41,501 bases of DNA. Origin: Hyphomicrobiales bacterium. Lineage in GTDB: Bacteria > Pseudomonadota > Alphaproteobacteria > Rhizobiales > Beijerinckiaceae. Where the stretch lies: the NCBI GenBank assembly GCA_947454055.1, contig CANGIS010000025.1, positions 1-41,501 on the forward strand, in the 5' to 3' direction. Under the pieces are notes generated by a model. It did no database searches. It had not been told where the DNA came from and was given only the letters and a program-made list of their open reading frames with translations. Every line of letters starts with the position of its first letter. Position 1 is the stretch's first letter. A program made the position numbers and the translations under genes. Shown in pieces: positions 8,440 to 15,855 of this stretch.

Positions 8440-9975
8440 TTACAGACCATCGAGAAAGCGTTGCGACTCTTTGGCAATCTGCTCGCGCTTTTCAAACGGC
8501 ATCGCGGCCAAAGTCCGATAAGGCATCGCCAAGCGTTGATTGCCACCAAGCGCAGGCCGGTTGCGAGCCAGAAAATCCCAATAGAGATAGTTGAACGGGC
8601 AGGCTTTGGCCCCGAGCTTTTCCTTGGGCGAATAGGCGCAAGAGCCGCAATAATCGCTCATGCGGTCGATATATGCACCCGATGCGGCATAGGGTTTGGA
8701 CGCCATCACCCCGCCATCGGCGAAAAGCGCCATGCCGTGAACATTCGGCAATTCAACCCACTCGAACGCATCCGCATAGACGGCCAAAAACCATTCCTCG
8801 ACCTCGGCAGGATTAATGCCTGCCAACAAGGCAAAATTGCCGAGCACCATCAGCCTCTGAATATGATGGGCATAGGCGTTGCGCATCGTATCGCCGACGC
8901 ATTGCCGCAGGCAATTCATGGGCGTGTCGCCCGTCCAATAGAAGGCAGGAAGCGGCCGATGCGCGTTTAACGCATTGCCCATCGCGTAATCCGGCATTTT
9001 CAGCCAATAGAGCCCGCGCACATATTCCCGCCAGCCGAGAATTTGTCGGATGAAGCCTTCCACCGCATTCAAGGGTGCGTGACCGCTGTTATAGGAAAAT
9101 TCCGCTTTGCGGCAGACTTCCTCCGGCAAGAGCAATCCGACATTGAGCATGGGCGAGAGCAGCGCGTGAAAGAGAAAGCTCTCGCCCTGCTTCATGGCGT
9201 CTTGAACATCGCCGAAGGAGGGCAAGGCGATGTCGATGAAATGACCGAGCGCGCTCAACGCCTCTGCCCGCGTCACAGGCCAACCAAAGGCTTCAAGCTC
9301 GCCGGGGTGGCGGGTGAAGCGCTCGCTGACCATACGCAGCACGTCCTGCGTGATAGCATCCGGCTCAAACCGGAGGCGCTTTGGCAAGTGGGTTCCCTTG
9401 GGGAGTGATTTGCGGTTTTCGCTGTCGAAATTCCATTGGCCGCCGACAGGCTCCGATCCCTCCATCAAAAGGCCGGTTTTGCGCCGCATCTCGCGGTAGA
9501 AAAATTCCATACGGAGTTGCTTCTTGCCCTCCGCCCATCGGGCAAACTCGGCAGGGCTGGATAAAAACCGCGTATCGTCGCGGATGTCGACGGGCAAGCC
9601 GAACGCGTCCTGCCAGTCGTGCATGAACTGCCGGACCCGATATTCGCCGGGCTCGGTTACAACCAACCGGCCGGGACGATGGCGCGTGATGGCGCGCGCG
9701 ACTTCATCGGAAAAGGAGCCGGTGTTATCGGGATCATCAAGCTTTACATAGTCGACCGTGATGCCCCGCTCGGCCAGTTCATTCGCGAAGTGCCGCATGG
9801 CGGACAGGATGAAGGCTATTTTTTGCTTGTGGTGCGGTACATAGGTGGTCTCGCTAGCGACCTCGACCATCAGCACGACATCGCGCTTCGCATCAATATC
9901 GGCAAGCGAGGAAACGCTATGGGTCAGCTGATCGCCGAGGATCAGTCTTAACGATCCTGAGCCTGCGCCGCTCAT
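8440..9975 (-). CDS. phrB: Iron-sulfur bacterial cryptochrome/(6-4) photolyase (PhrB/CryB family)
   Basis: Light-driven repair enzyme for (6-4) pyrimidine photoproducts in the FeS-BCP branch, which uses FAD, a lumazine antenna and a [4Fe-4S] cluster. The 511-residue chain starts with the antenna Rossmann-like domain (LRLILGDQLTH) and ends with the helical FAD domain. The four cluster cysteines are C355, C443, C446 and C459, a spacing identical to the C350/C438/C441/C454 set I recall for Agrobacterium PhrB. The HH pair at 370-371 in NAYAHHIQRL corresponds to the 6-4 repair histidines. Its start overlaps the upstream SDR stop (ATGA), implying translational coupling. A photoreceptor role like Rhodobacter CryB is an alternative, though the lesion-repair histidines favour repair. 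Confidence 0.93.
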   Translation of the reverse strand: MSGAGSGSLRLILGDQLTHSVSSLADIDAKRDVVLMVEVASETTYVPHHKQKIAFILSAMRHFANELAERGITVDYVKLDDPDNTGSFSDEVARAITRHRPGRLVVTEPGEYRVRQFMHDWQDAFGLPVDIRDDTRFLSSPAEFARWAEGKKQLRMEFFYREMRRKTGLLMEGSEPVGGQWNFDSENRKSLPKGTHLPKRLRFEPDAITQDVLRMVSERFTRHPGELEAFGWPVTRAEALSALGHFIDIALPSFGDVQDAMKQGESFLFHALLSPMLNVGLLLPEEVCRKAEFSYNSGHAPLNAVEGFIRQILGWREYVRGLYWLKMPDYAMGNALNAHRPLPAFYWTGDTPMNCLRQCVGDTMRNAYAHHIQRLMVLGNFALLAGINPAEVEEWFLAVYADAFEWVELPNVHGMALFADGGVMASKPYAASGAYIDRMSDYCGSCAYSPKEKLGAKACPFNYLYWDFLARNRPALGGNQRLAMPYRTLAAMPFEKREQIAKESQRFLDGL

Positions 9976-10715
9976 CCCTTGGTGCGCAGCGTCGAGCGGC
10001 CGCCATCCACACCGACCGACTGGCCCGTGATCCAGCCTGCCTCGCTCGACAGCAGCAAGGCGGCCAAGGGCGCAATGTCATCGGCATCACCAAGACGTTG
10101 CAACGCATGCAAACCCGCAATAGCGGTGGCCATCGTCTCATTCGACAGCAAGGGGGCTGCCAGCGGTGTACGGGTCAGCGAGGGTGCGATGCAATTGACG
10201 CGGATTTTCGGCGCGAGCTCGGCAGCGAGCGATAGGATGAGCCCCTCGACCGCGCCTTTCGCCATGGCCACCGAGGCATGAGCGGTAAAGCCTTGATGAA
10301 CGGCAACCGTCGAAAACAACAGGATCGAAGCGGTGCCATCATAGGCTTTCAGCGCTGGTAAGGCTGCTTTGATCGCAAAAAACGCACCTTGCGCATTGAC
10401 GCGAAAATCGCGCGCCACATCTTCACCGGTCAGCCGCGTGACCGGCTTCAGATTGATGGTTCCCACCGCATAGCATAGTCCAGCAAGCGAACCGCCTGCA
10501 GCCGCGGCTGCCTCCGTCATCGCATGTTCGACAGAAGCCTCGTCCTCGACATCGGCTACAGAATAGCCTGCACCACCGACGGCTTCAGCGGTCGACGTCA
10601 GCCGCCCAGCATCGCGCCCGATCAGGTGGACTTGATAACCGCGCGCTTTAACCGCACGCGCAACGGCTGACCCGATGCCACCCGATCCGCCGAAAATTAC
10701 GATGGTGCCTACCAT
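9972..10715 (-). CDS. SDR-fold protein lacking the catalytic tyrosine, coupled to the photolyase
   Basis: A 247-residue Rossmann-fold protein of the short-chain dehydrogenase family. The dinucleotide loop is FGGSGGIG (residues 8-15), there is an asparagine at 108 in VNAQG, a serine at 136 (FSTVAV), and a family-typical C terminus (GWITGQSVGVDGG). The YxxxK motif is incomplete: lysine 153 is present in SVAMAKGAVEG, but the position four residues before it is valine (V149). Normal SDR hydride transfer is therefore unlikely. It starts 92 bases from the divergent DUF2256 gene, has an AAGGG ribosome site, and its stop overlaps the photolyase start by 4 bases. I recall such SDR genes recurring beside FeS photolyases; function is unknown. 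Confidence 0.85.
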   Translation of the reverse strand: MVGTIVIFGGSGGIGSAVARAVKARGYQVHLIGRDAGRLTSTAEAVGGAGYSVADVEDEASVEHAMTEAAAAAGGSLAGLCYAVGTINLKPVTRLTGEDVARDFRVNAQGAFFAIKAALPALKAYDGTASILLFSTVAVHQGFTAHASVAMAKGAVEGLILSLAAELAPKIRVNCIAPSLTRTPLAAPLLSNETMATAIAGLHALQRLGDADDIAPLAALLLSSEAGWITGQSVGVDGGRSTLRTKG

Positions 10716-10807
10716 GTTGAATTCCCTTCACCGTGTGACGCATGACCTAATTATCGTTTCGCTTCGTACGCAGCGCACACGACATCAGATTAACGGGAGC
10801 CAGACAC

Positions 10808-10966
10808 ATGCCGCCGATGCGCCGCAAAGCCGATCTGCCCAGCAAGACGTGCGCAGCGTGCGCCCGCCCTTTTGCCTGGCGAAAAAAATGGGCGAAGGTT
10901 TGGGACGAGGTGAAATATTGCTCGGATCGGTGCCGGGGCGAGGGAAAGAAAAGCAAATCCGCCTAG
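10808..10966 (+). CDS. DUF2256 zinc-ribbon small protein
   Basis: A 52-residue basic protein: an N-terminal RRKADLPSKTC segment, a CxxC pair (C15, C18), a W-rich centre (PFAWRKKWAKVWDEVKYC) and a second pair, C38 and C42. This is the DUF2256 pattern, a presumed zinc ribbon with no assigned activity. The start at 10808 follows a GGGAG ribosome site; an in-frame ATG at 10817 is less well placed. It is transcribed divergently from the SDR-photolyase pair. I recall DUF2256 genes often lying near photolyase/cryptochrome genes, so a link to photoproduct repair or light response is an inference. Short genes of this size are easily missed. Confidence 0.87.
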   Translation: MPPMRRKADLPSKTCAACARPFAWRKKWAKVWDEVKYCSDRCRGEGKKSKSA

Positions 10967-11001
10967 CGGGCTAAAAGGCTGGAATGCGCGCCGTTTAACC
11001 C

Positions 11002-11331
11002 TTAATGACGGGAAATCCAGTCTTTGAGCACGGCATCCATTCGCGTTTGCCAGCCTTTGCCCGTGGCGCGAAAATAATCGAGTACTTCGGGGGAAAAACG
11101 CACGGAGCGCTGTTCTTTCGGATGTGGCGATTTTGGACGACCGCGCTGCGCTTTGGTCAATGGGCCGTCGCCTGCGCTAATAAGCTTCTTGCCTTTTGAA
11201 ACCTCCGCAATGGCCAGCATATCATCGGTCAATTCGGGCGCTTCGTCATATTCGTGCTGAGCAATAACATGCGCATCAACCTTGTCCCAATCGGTTAAGG
11301 AAAGGGGTGTATTTGGCAATTTCGCGTTCAT
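11002..11331 (-). CDS. brnA: BrnA-family antitoxin (module 1)
   Basis: A 109-residue antitoxin of the BrnA family. The C-terminal half has the ribbon-helix-helix type DNA-binding region RSVRFSPEVLDYFRATGKGWQTRMDAVLKDWI; the N-terminal half should wrap the toxin. It follows the BrnT gene on the minus strand, and its ATG (11331) lies within the tail of that gene, as expected for translational coupling. BrnA normally binds BrnT and represses the operon. The partner toxin here appears frameshifted (see neighbouring entry), so this antitoxin may be an orphan or may act on BrnT from the other modules in this window. Confidence 0.85.
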   Translation of the reverse strand: MNAKLPNTPLSLTDWDKVDAHVIAQHEYDEAPELTDDMLAIAEVSKGKKLISAGDGPLTKAQRGRPKSPHPKEQRSVRFSPEVLDYFRATGKGWQTRMDAVLKDWISRH

Positions 11332-11564
11332 TACATTTCCTCATTGAAATGACGTGGCGGCGCCTCGCCACGTGGCGTCCACACGACGCAGACCAAGCGC
11401 CGATTTAGGTGGCCAAAACTCTGATACCGTGTCTCGCCATACTCAAACCGACGATCCTCGAAGGTAACGACAATCCCATCAAACAAGTGGGCCGCATCGA
11501 GAAAATCCATTCCTCGATCGCTCAATGTATGATCTCTTTTGACGGGATCAAACGTCACTTTCAT
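11331..11564 (-). pseudogene. brnT: BrnT-family toxin (module 1), C terminus frameshifted
   Basis: BrnT is a RelE-like ribonuclease toxin. The N terminus is normal (KVTFDPVKRDHTLSDRG) and continues through VCVVWTPRGEA, but then reads PPRHFNEEM and stops. Removing one base around 11357-11364 (the GGCGCC stretch) restores RHVISMRKCNEREIAKY, the expected BrnT C-terminal strand (compare RLISARRAHEKERKLY in module 3), in a frame running on to 11276 and overlapping brnA. This indicates a 1-bp insertion, real or a sequencing error. The lost segment carries conserved basic residues, so the encoded toxin is probably inactive. Upstream, GGTGATAC and neighbouring AT-rich repeats may be the autoregulatory site. 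Confidence 0.72.
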
Positions 11565-11699
11565 TGATTTAATGTATCACCAATAATTCGAATATATCTA
11601 GATTTTTCGGGATACAAATTTTCGGTAATGTCGGAGAAAATGTGACGTCATGGAGACCATCATAGCGGCGGCGATGATGGGCGATTTAAAACATCTTTT

Positions 11700-12296
11700 C
11701 TAAATTTCATTCCTCATCCGCGCTTTCGCCAAGGCTTCCGGCGTATCGAGATCGATCAGAATAGCATCGCTGGTAACGGGAACTTCCAGCACCTCCCCTG
11801 CCCGCCCATTGAGCAGTTTACGCGCGCCGGCATCGCCTTGAAGGGCAGCAACCGCTCCAAAGAGCGAGCGCGACAGCAGCACGGGATTACCCCATTCGCC
11901 CTGATAAACCGGAATGGCGGCGATGTTTCCGGGCGACGCTTCGAAGGCCGCTATCACATTGTTCATCGCCTCCGAGGTCACAAGCGGCATATCGCCGAGC
12001 AGCACCACGACGGCTTCAACCTCGGCAGGTAATGCGACGATGCCCGCTTTGAGCGAGGTCGAGAGCCCGTCGGCAAAATCGGGGTTTGGGACAAAGGCCA
12101 GATCCAGCCCGTCCAATGCGGCCTCGACCCGCTCGTGCTGATGACCGGTAACGACGATCACCGGATGCGCCTTCGAGGCGAGCGCTGCGTTTGCCACATG
12201 GCGCACCAGCGGCTTGCCTCGCAAAGGTTCCAGCAGCTTGTTTGCTCCCATGCGGGTAGAGCGTCCGGCTGCCAAAATGATCGCTGCAACCGACAT
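11700..12296 (-). CDS. mocA: MocA-like molybdenum cofactor cytidylyltransferase
   Basis: Nucleotidyltransferase predicted to convert Mo-molybdopterin to the MCD cofactor used by xanthine-oxidase-family enzymes such as the CO-dehydrogenase-like enzyme encoded upstream in the operon. The 198-residue GT-A-like domain begins AAIILAAGRSTRMGANKLLEPLRGKPLV (nucleotide-binding LAAGxSxRMG), with LLGDMPLV for metal binding and EWGNPVLLSR later. Its ATG shares one base with the stop of the upstream molybdopterin-binding gene (TGATG). In many Hyphomicrobiales these two units are, as I recall, one fused protein; here they are separate chains. It is the last gene of the minus-strand run. Confidence 0.88.
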   Translation of the reverse strand: MSVAAIILAAGRSTRMGANKLLEPLRGKPLVRHVANAALASKAHPVIVVTGHQHERVEAALDGLDLAFVPNPDFADGLSTSLKAGIVALPAEVEAVVVLLGDMPLVTSEAMNNVIAAFEASPGNIAAIPVYQGEWGNPVLLSRSLFGAVAALQGDAGARKLLNGRAGEVLEVPVTSDAILIDLDTPEALAKARMRNEI

Positions 12297-13315
12297 CAGT
12301 CCTGCGGGCCCGCATGCGGATCGCGCGGATGGCCGCGTTGTACGATCTCCATCAGCAAGCCGCCAACGCCCAAGCCCGTCAGATCCGCCCGTTTAACCGG
12401 AATACCCGCCATAATCCGCTGCAAGACCCAATCAAAGCCATTCTCTTTCGGGCTCCGCGCGCAACCGGGCGCGCCTAATACCGTGCGCCCTTCGACTTCA
12501 CCCACCAGCATCAAATTGCCCGGATCAACCGGCATGCCGAAATGCTCGATGCGGCCACCGGCCAATTCAATCGCGGCAGGAATCACATCGCGCCGGTCGG
12601 TGATGGCGGAGGCGCCAAAAACAACCACCAGATCGGCGCCATCGGCGATGGCCGCCTTGATCGATTGCGCCACATCGTTGGCATCATGCGGAACGCGCAG
12701 ATCGAAATCGACGGTTGAAGCGGCAGGTGCCAATCGTCCTTCCAGCACGGCGAGTGTCTTGTTGATGACACTGGGCTTCAACCCCGGCAACAAGGTGGAA
12801 ATCGCCGCAACTTTTAGCTTATGGAACGGCTTCACCTCGATGAGCGGCACACGGCCTGCGACATCAAGCGCCTGACCGATCACCGTTTCCGGTACGGCGA
12901 AGGGAATGATTTTGACGGTTCCGATCATCTCGCCGCGTTCTACCGCGCGATAATCGGGCAGTGTCGCAAAGGTGACGGCTTCATCGACCGCGTTGAGCCT
13001 GTTGATGGCATCCGCGTTGACGCGCAACACACCAGCCGTATCGGCGAATAAATTGCTGCGCCCCGTATTGGCGACATCCCGCCGGATATGCCCGCCCGAC
13101 AGCGCCACCGAGAGCCGCTCGGCTGCTTCATCCTCGCCCATATCGCCGGCATCGTTTAAGGCCACGATAACCTCGGTACGACCATCTGCTTGGATGGCTG
13201 CGAGATCATCCGACGTCAGGCGTGCGCCCTTCTTGATCACCCGCTCGCCCAAGCGCAGCGAATGGGCGGAAATGGCGTTCAGCGCTTCCTTCAGCGGGGC
13301 GGGACCAAACCGCAT
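12296..13315 (-). CDS. Molybdopterin-binding domain protein (MoCF/MoeA-like), partner of MocA
   Basis: A 339-residue protein whose N terminus (MRFGPAPLKEALNAISAHSLRLGERVIKKGARLT) resembles the front of MoeA-like domains and whose C-terminal half is MoCF-like, with ADLVVVFGASAITDRRDVIPAAIELAGG and GMPVDPGNLMLVGEV. It probably presents molybdopterin to the downstream MocA cytidylyltransferase, with which it overlaps by one base. The upstream gene stop and this start are a few bases apart, so xdhC(C), this gene and mocA are tightly coupled. Role in MCD maturation of the CODH-like enzyme is inferred from context and from fused homologues. Confidence 0.82.
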   Translation of the reverse strand: MRFGPAPLKEALNAISAHSLRLGERVIKKGARLTSDDLAAIQADGRTEVIVALNDAGDMGEDEAAERLSVALSGGHIRRDVANTGRSNLFADTAGVLRVNADAINRLNAVDEAVTFATLPDYRAVERGEMIGTVKIIPFAVPETVIGQALDVAGRVPLIEVKPFHKLKVAAISTLLPGLKPSVINKTLAVLEGRLAPAASTVDFDLRVPHDANDVAQSIKAAIADGADLVVVFGASAITDRRDVIPAAIELAGGRIEHFGMPVDPGNLMLVGEVEGRTVLGAPGCARSPKENGFDWVLQRIMAGIPVKRADLTGLGVGGLLMEIVQRGHPRDPHAGPQD

Positions 13316-13316
13316 C

Positions 13317-14012
13317 TTAAGCCCGCGTTCCGTCTGGCTTCAGGCGCTGTTTGGCGGTGATTTGCGCGAGGATCGAAAGCGCGACTTCCGCCGGACTAAT
13401 GCCACCAATGTTCAAGCCAATCGGCGCGTGGATGCGAGCAATATCCTCGTCGTTAAAGCCTGCTTCTTTCAACCGGTCGACGCGTGTGGCATGGGTTTTT
13501 CTGGAGCCGAGCGCACCGATATAAAAAGACGGCGATTTTAGCGCGATCAACAAGGCCGGATCGTCGATTTTGGGATCATGCGTTAACATCACAAAAGCCG
13601 TGTAACGGTCGACGCCAAGTTTGGGCAAAGCGACATCGGGCCACTCGGCATGCAGTTCGACATTCGGGAAACGCTCCGGCGAGGCGAAAGCGGTGCGCGG
13701 ATCGACAATGACGATATCAAAGCCCAATTGTTGCGCCATCGGCACCAGCGCTTGGCTGATATGGACCGCTCCAATGGCAATGATGCGGACAATCGGCGCC
13801 TGAACGGTGAGAAAAAGCTTGCCCTCCGACGTTTCGACCATGCCGCTTTTGCCCATGCGGAGCGCATCGCCGAGCACGCCGGCCAACGGATCAGCCGCGA
13901 TATCCGCTTCAAGCACCAGCCTTTGCTTGCCGCTCGCGATGTCGGTGACCAACACGGCGGCGCGGCGCGCGGCGCGCTCTTCATTCAGCTTGGAGAGTAG
14001 GGAAAGATCCAT
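13317..14012 (-). CDS. XdhC-family maturation factor, Rossmann (C-terminal) half; CoxF-like
   Basis: XdhC/CoxF proteins bind the sulfurated MCD/Moco and load it into molybdenum hydroxylases. This 231-residue chain has the XdhC Rossmann domain: IIAIGAVHISQALVPMAQQLGFDIVIVDPRTAFASPERFP, then TAFVMLTHDPKIDDPALLIALKSPSFYIGALGSRKTH and IGLNIGGISPAEVALSILAQI, all characteristic. The start at 14012 (DLSLLSKLNEERA) is preferred; the frame is open to 14066, but that would overlap the LysE-family gene. It complements the separate N-terminal XdhC unit at 14652-14975. Unusually, a LysE-type exporter gene lies between the two halves. Confidence 0.87.
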   Translation of the reverse strand: MDLSLLSKLNEERAARRAAVLVTDIASGKQRLVLEADIAADPLAGVLGDALRMGKSGMVETSEGKLFLTVQAPIVRIIAIGAVHISQALVPMAQQLGFDIVIVDPRTAFASPERFPNVELHAEWPDVALPKLGVDRYTAFVMLTHDPKIDDPALLIALKSPSFYIGALGSRKTHATRVDRLKEAGFNDEDIARIHAPIGLNIGGISPAEVALSILAQITAKQRLKPDGTRA

Positions 14013-14025
14013 CGCAACACCCCAA

Positions 14026-14652
14026 TCAGATCTGTTCGAAAGCGAGACGGGCGCCAAGCCCGACAAGAACGGTTCCGCCGGCTAATCGCAACGCATGGGC
14101 CAATCGCCCGCCTTGCTTCAAGCGACCGGCAATGGCGGCGGTAAAGTAAATTACAACGAGATCAGCCGACGAGAAAGCGAGATTGACAATCACGCCCAAG
14201 ATCAAAAACTGTGCCCATACCGGATAAGCCGCCGACGGATCGACAAATTGCGGCACGAAGGCCACATAAAACAACGCCGTTTTCGGGTTTAACAACTCGA
14301 CCGTAATGCTTTGCATCATCGCACGCCGCGCGCTCTTTGGTTCGATGGCTTCCACTTTGCCCAAGCTGCTTTTGCGGATCATGTCGACGCCGAGCCAGAC
14401 GAGGTAAAAGGCGCCGGCGATTTTAACCGCTAGGAACAATTCAGGCACATATTGGAAGAGAGCGGACAGACCAAAGGCCGCCGCCAAAACATGCGCATAG
14501 CCCCCGATATGCATACCGAGCGCGGCCATAAATCCGCCCCGCCTGCCAAGCGCCATGGTTTGCGCCATGGCATACATAATGGCTGGTCCCGGAACATAGG
14601 CGAAAATGGCGGTGGCTAAAGTAAAGCTAATTAAAAGCTGAGACGAACCCAT
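14026..14652 (-). CDS. LysE/RhtB-family translocator
   Basis: Predicted inner-membrane amino-acid exporter of 208 residues with the family signature near the N terminus (FAYVPGPAIMYAMAQTMALGRRGGFMAALGMHIGG), a PKTALFYVAFVPQFVD motif in the middle, and about six hydrophobic segments. The start at 14652 shares one base with the stop of the upstream XdhC N-terminal gene (TGATG), and the stop lies 13 bases before the next XdhC gene, so it is embedded in the cofactor-maturation operon. Substrate is unknown; the family usually exports amino acids or related small molecules. Its place between two halves of an XdhC pathway is odd and is discussed as a finding. Confidence 0.88.
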   Translation of the reverse strand: MGSSQLLISFTLATAIFAYVPGPAIMYAMAQTMALGRRGGFMAALGMHIGGYAHVLAAAFGLSALFQYVPELFLAVKIAGAFYLVWLGVDMIRKSSLGKVEAIEPKSARRAMMQSITVELLNPKTALFYVAFVPQFVDPSAAYPVWAQFLILGVIVNLAFSSADLVVIYFTAAIAGRLKQGGRLAHALRLAGGTVLVGLGARLAFEQI

Positions 14653-14975
14653 CAGGCGACCTTCTCGACATAAACACTGATACGCCCACCGCAAGAAAGG
14701 CCAACTTGCCAAGCCGTTTCATTCGCCACGCCGAATTCCAACAACTTCGGAGCGCCACTCTCGATCACGTCAATGGCTTCGGTGACAACCGCGCCTTCCA
14801 CGCATCCGCCCGAAACGGAGCCCATGAAATTGCCCTCGGCGTCGATAATCAGATGGCTTCCCACCGGCCGAGGCGCCGAACCCCATGTTTCAACAACCGT
14901 CGCAAGGGCCACATCGCGCCCGGCGCGCCGCCAATCTTCCGCCTGTTTCAAGAGATCGTCATCAGATGCGAGCAT
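14652..14975 (-). CDS. XdhC/CoxI-family N-terminal domain protein
   Basis: A 107-residue stand-alone version of the XdhC/CoxI N-terminal domain. Recognisable elements are ALATVVETWGSAPRPVGSHLIID, FMGSVSGGCVEGAVVTEAIDVI and QVGLSCGGRISVYVE; the cysteines in SGGCVEG and LSCGG are family-conserved and linked to cofactor sulfuration or binding. The ATG at 14975 is chosen because GGGAGGG precedes it at good spacing; the frame is open upstream to 15059. It probably works with the Rossmann-type XdhC encoded two genes downstream to mature the CO-dehydrogenase-like enzyme. Confidence 0.86.
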   Translation of the reverse strand: MLASDDDLLKQAEDWRRAGRDVALATVVETWGSAPRPVGSHLIIDAEGNFMGSVSGGCVEGAVVTEAIDVIESGAPKLLEFGVANETAWQVGLSCGGRISVYVEKVA

Positions 14976-15067
14976 GGGTCTGCCCTCCCGTGTGAGATGT
15001 TCACGGTGGAGCATAGCGCATTTTGGCGGGATTTGGAAAAGGAAGTCTTTGACGGCCAAAAAGAAGT

Positions 15068-15463
15068 CTAATGGGTCAAAAACGCCTTAATATGGTCCTG
15101 GAAAGCGATGAAGGCACCAATTAACGTCATTAAGCCGCCTAATAGCCCAGTTGCAACCGTCAGCGATTTAACAATAAAGCCCTTGCTTGGAAGATGGGCA
15201 ACTCTTTCGATTAAAATGCCTTGGCTGACCTTTAGGCTTTCGACGTCACGCCTGATCACCGACATATCGGCTTATAATTCGCCAATATCCCGCTTGATAG
15301 TCTCCACATTGTTTTCCAAAACGGCGACGCGTGGTTCCATACCATCAAATGTGCCCCCTCCGCCGCCACTTTGCAAGGGGGTGGAACCACTTGGCACATC
15401 TCCCCCAAACCTGTCATGCGTATAAATTATCGCTGATTTATATGAGGGGTCCGCTTTAGTCAT
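15068..15463 (-). pseudogene. Coiled-coil plus single-TM small membrane protein, interrupted by in-frame TAA
   Basis: Two short frames in the same register, separated only by TAA (15272-15274) and two codons. The first (from 15463) has a glycine-rich linker and the heptad-like stretch MEPRVAVLENNVETIKRDIG; after the stop, ADMSVIRRDVESLKVSQGIL continues the coiled coil, followed by one hydrophobic helix (LTVATGLLGGLMTLIGAFIAF) and a short charged tail. Read through, it forms one 131-codon protein of a common alphaproteobacterial or phage-like type. The stop therefore probably inactivated the gene, unless the second part initiates at the ATG at 15265. The start at 15463 overlaps the upstream gene by 4 bases. 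Function is unknown. Confidence 0.65.
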
Positions 15464-15813
15464 TTTGTAGCCGATGCCATAAGAGCCATAAAGAAGAGCC
15501 GCAATTCATTCTGACTTTCGCGCAAGGCATTGCGAGACGATGCTAAGTCTCCTTCCGCCCCTTCCGTATTTCCATTTGACCACTTAATTAAAACATCGTG
15601 TGACAAATGCTGTGCCGCGAATATACGATCAAAGACATTATAAAAGCGATCTAAGTCCGACCGAGTAATTTGGATGTTTAAATATTGATCCGATGGCAAC
15701 TTAAACCATTTTTCAAGTTGCTGAGCGGGTATTGTGACGCCAACCGACGGCGGTGCTAACGGGCTAGCTTGTGCCGGCTCCAGTGGAGGAACGGGTGCTG
15801 TCGGAGTGCTCAT
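15460..15813 (-). CDS. Hypothetical protein, first gene of a two-gene cassette
   Basis: A 117-residue protein I do not recognise. It has a proline-rich N-terminal 25 residues, then a predicted soluble helical region (QQLEKWFKLPSDQYLNIQ, DLDRFYNVFDRIFAAQHLSHDVL) and a C-terminal helix with NALRESQNELRLFFMALMA. No signal peptide, transmembrane segment or catalytic motif is visible. The start codon lies 8 bases from a 26-bp palindrome, with AAGAGA as ribosome site, and its stop overlaps the next gene (ATGA). It sits between coxE and the xdhC-type genes, where no such gene normally belongs, so the pair looks like an inserted cassette. Confidence 0.7.
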   Translation of the reverse strand: MSTPTAPVPPLEPAQASPLAPPSVGVTIPAQQLEKWFKLPSDQYLNIQITRSDLDRFYNVFDRIFAAQHLSHDVLIKWSNGNTEGAEGDLASSRNALRESQNELRLFFMALMASATK

Positions 15814-15821
15814 TTTGATCT

Positions 15822-15847
15822 CTTACGTTAGCCCAGTCTAACGTAAG
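15822..15847. promoter_or_regulatory. 26-bp palindrome upstream of the unknown two-gene cassette
   Basis: Perfect 10-bp arms CTTACGTTAG and CTAACGTAAG separated by six bases (CCCAGT), between the coxE stop (15856) and the start of the hypothetical gene (15813). One arm overlaps the ribosome-binding region. There is no T-run, so an operator fits better than a terminator; the binding protein is unknown. Confidence 0.6.
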
Positions 15848-15855
15848 GTAATCTA

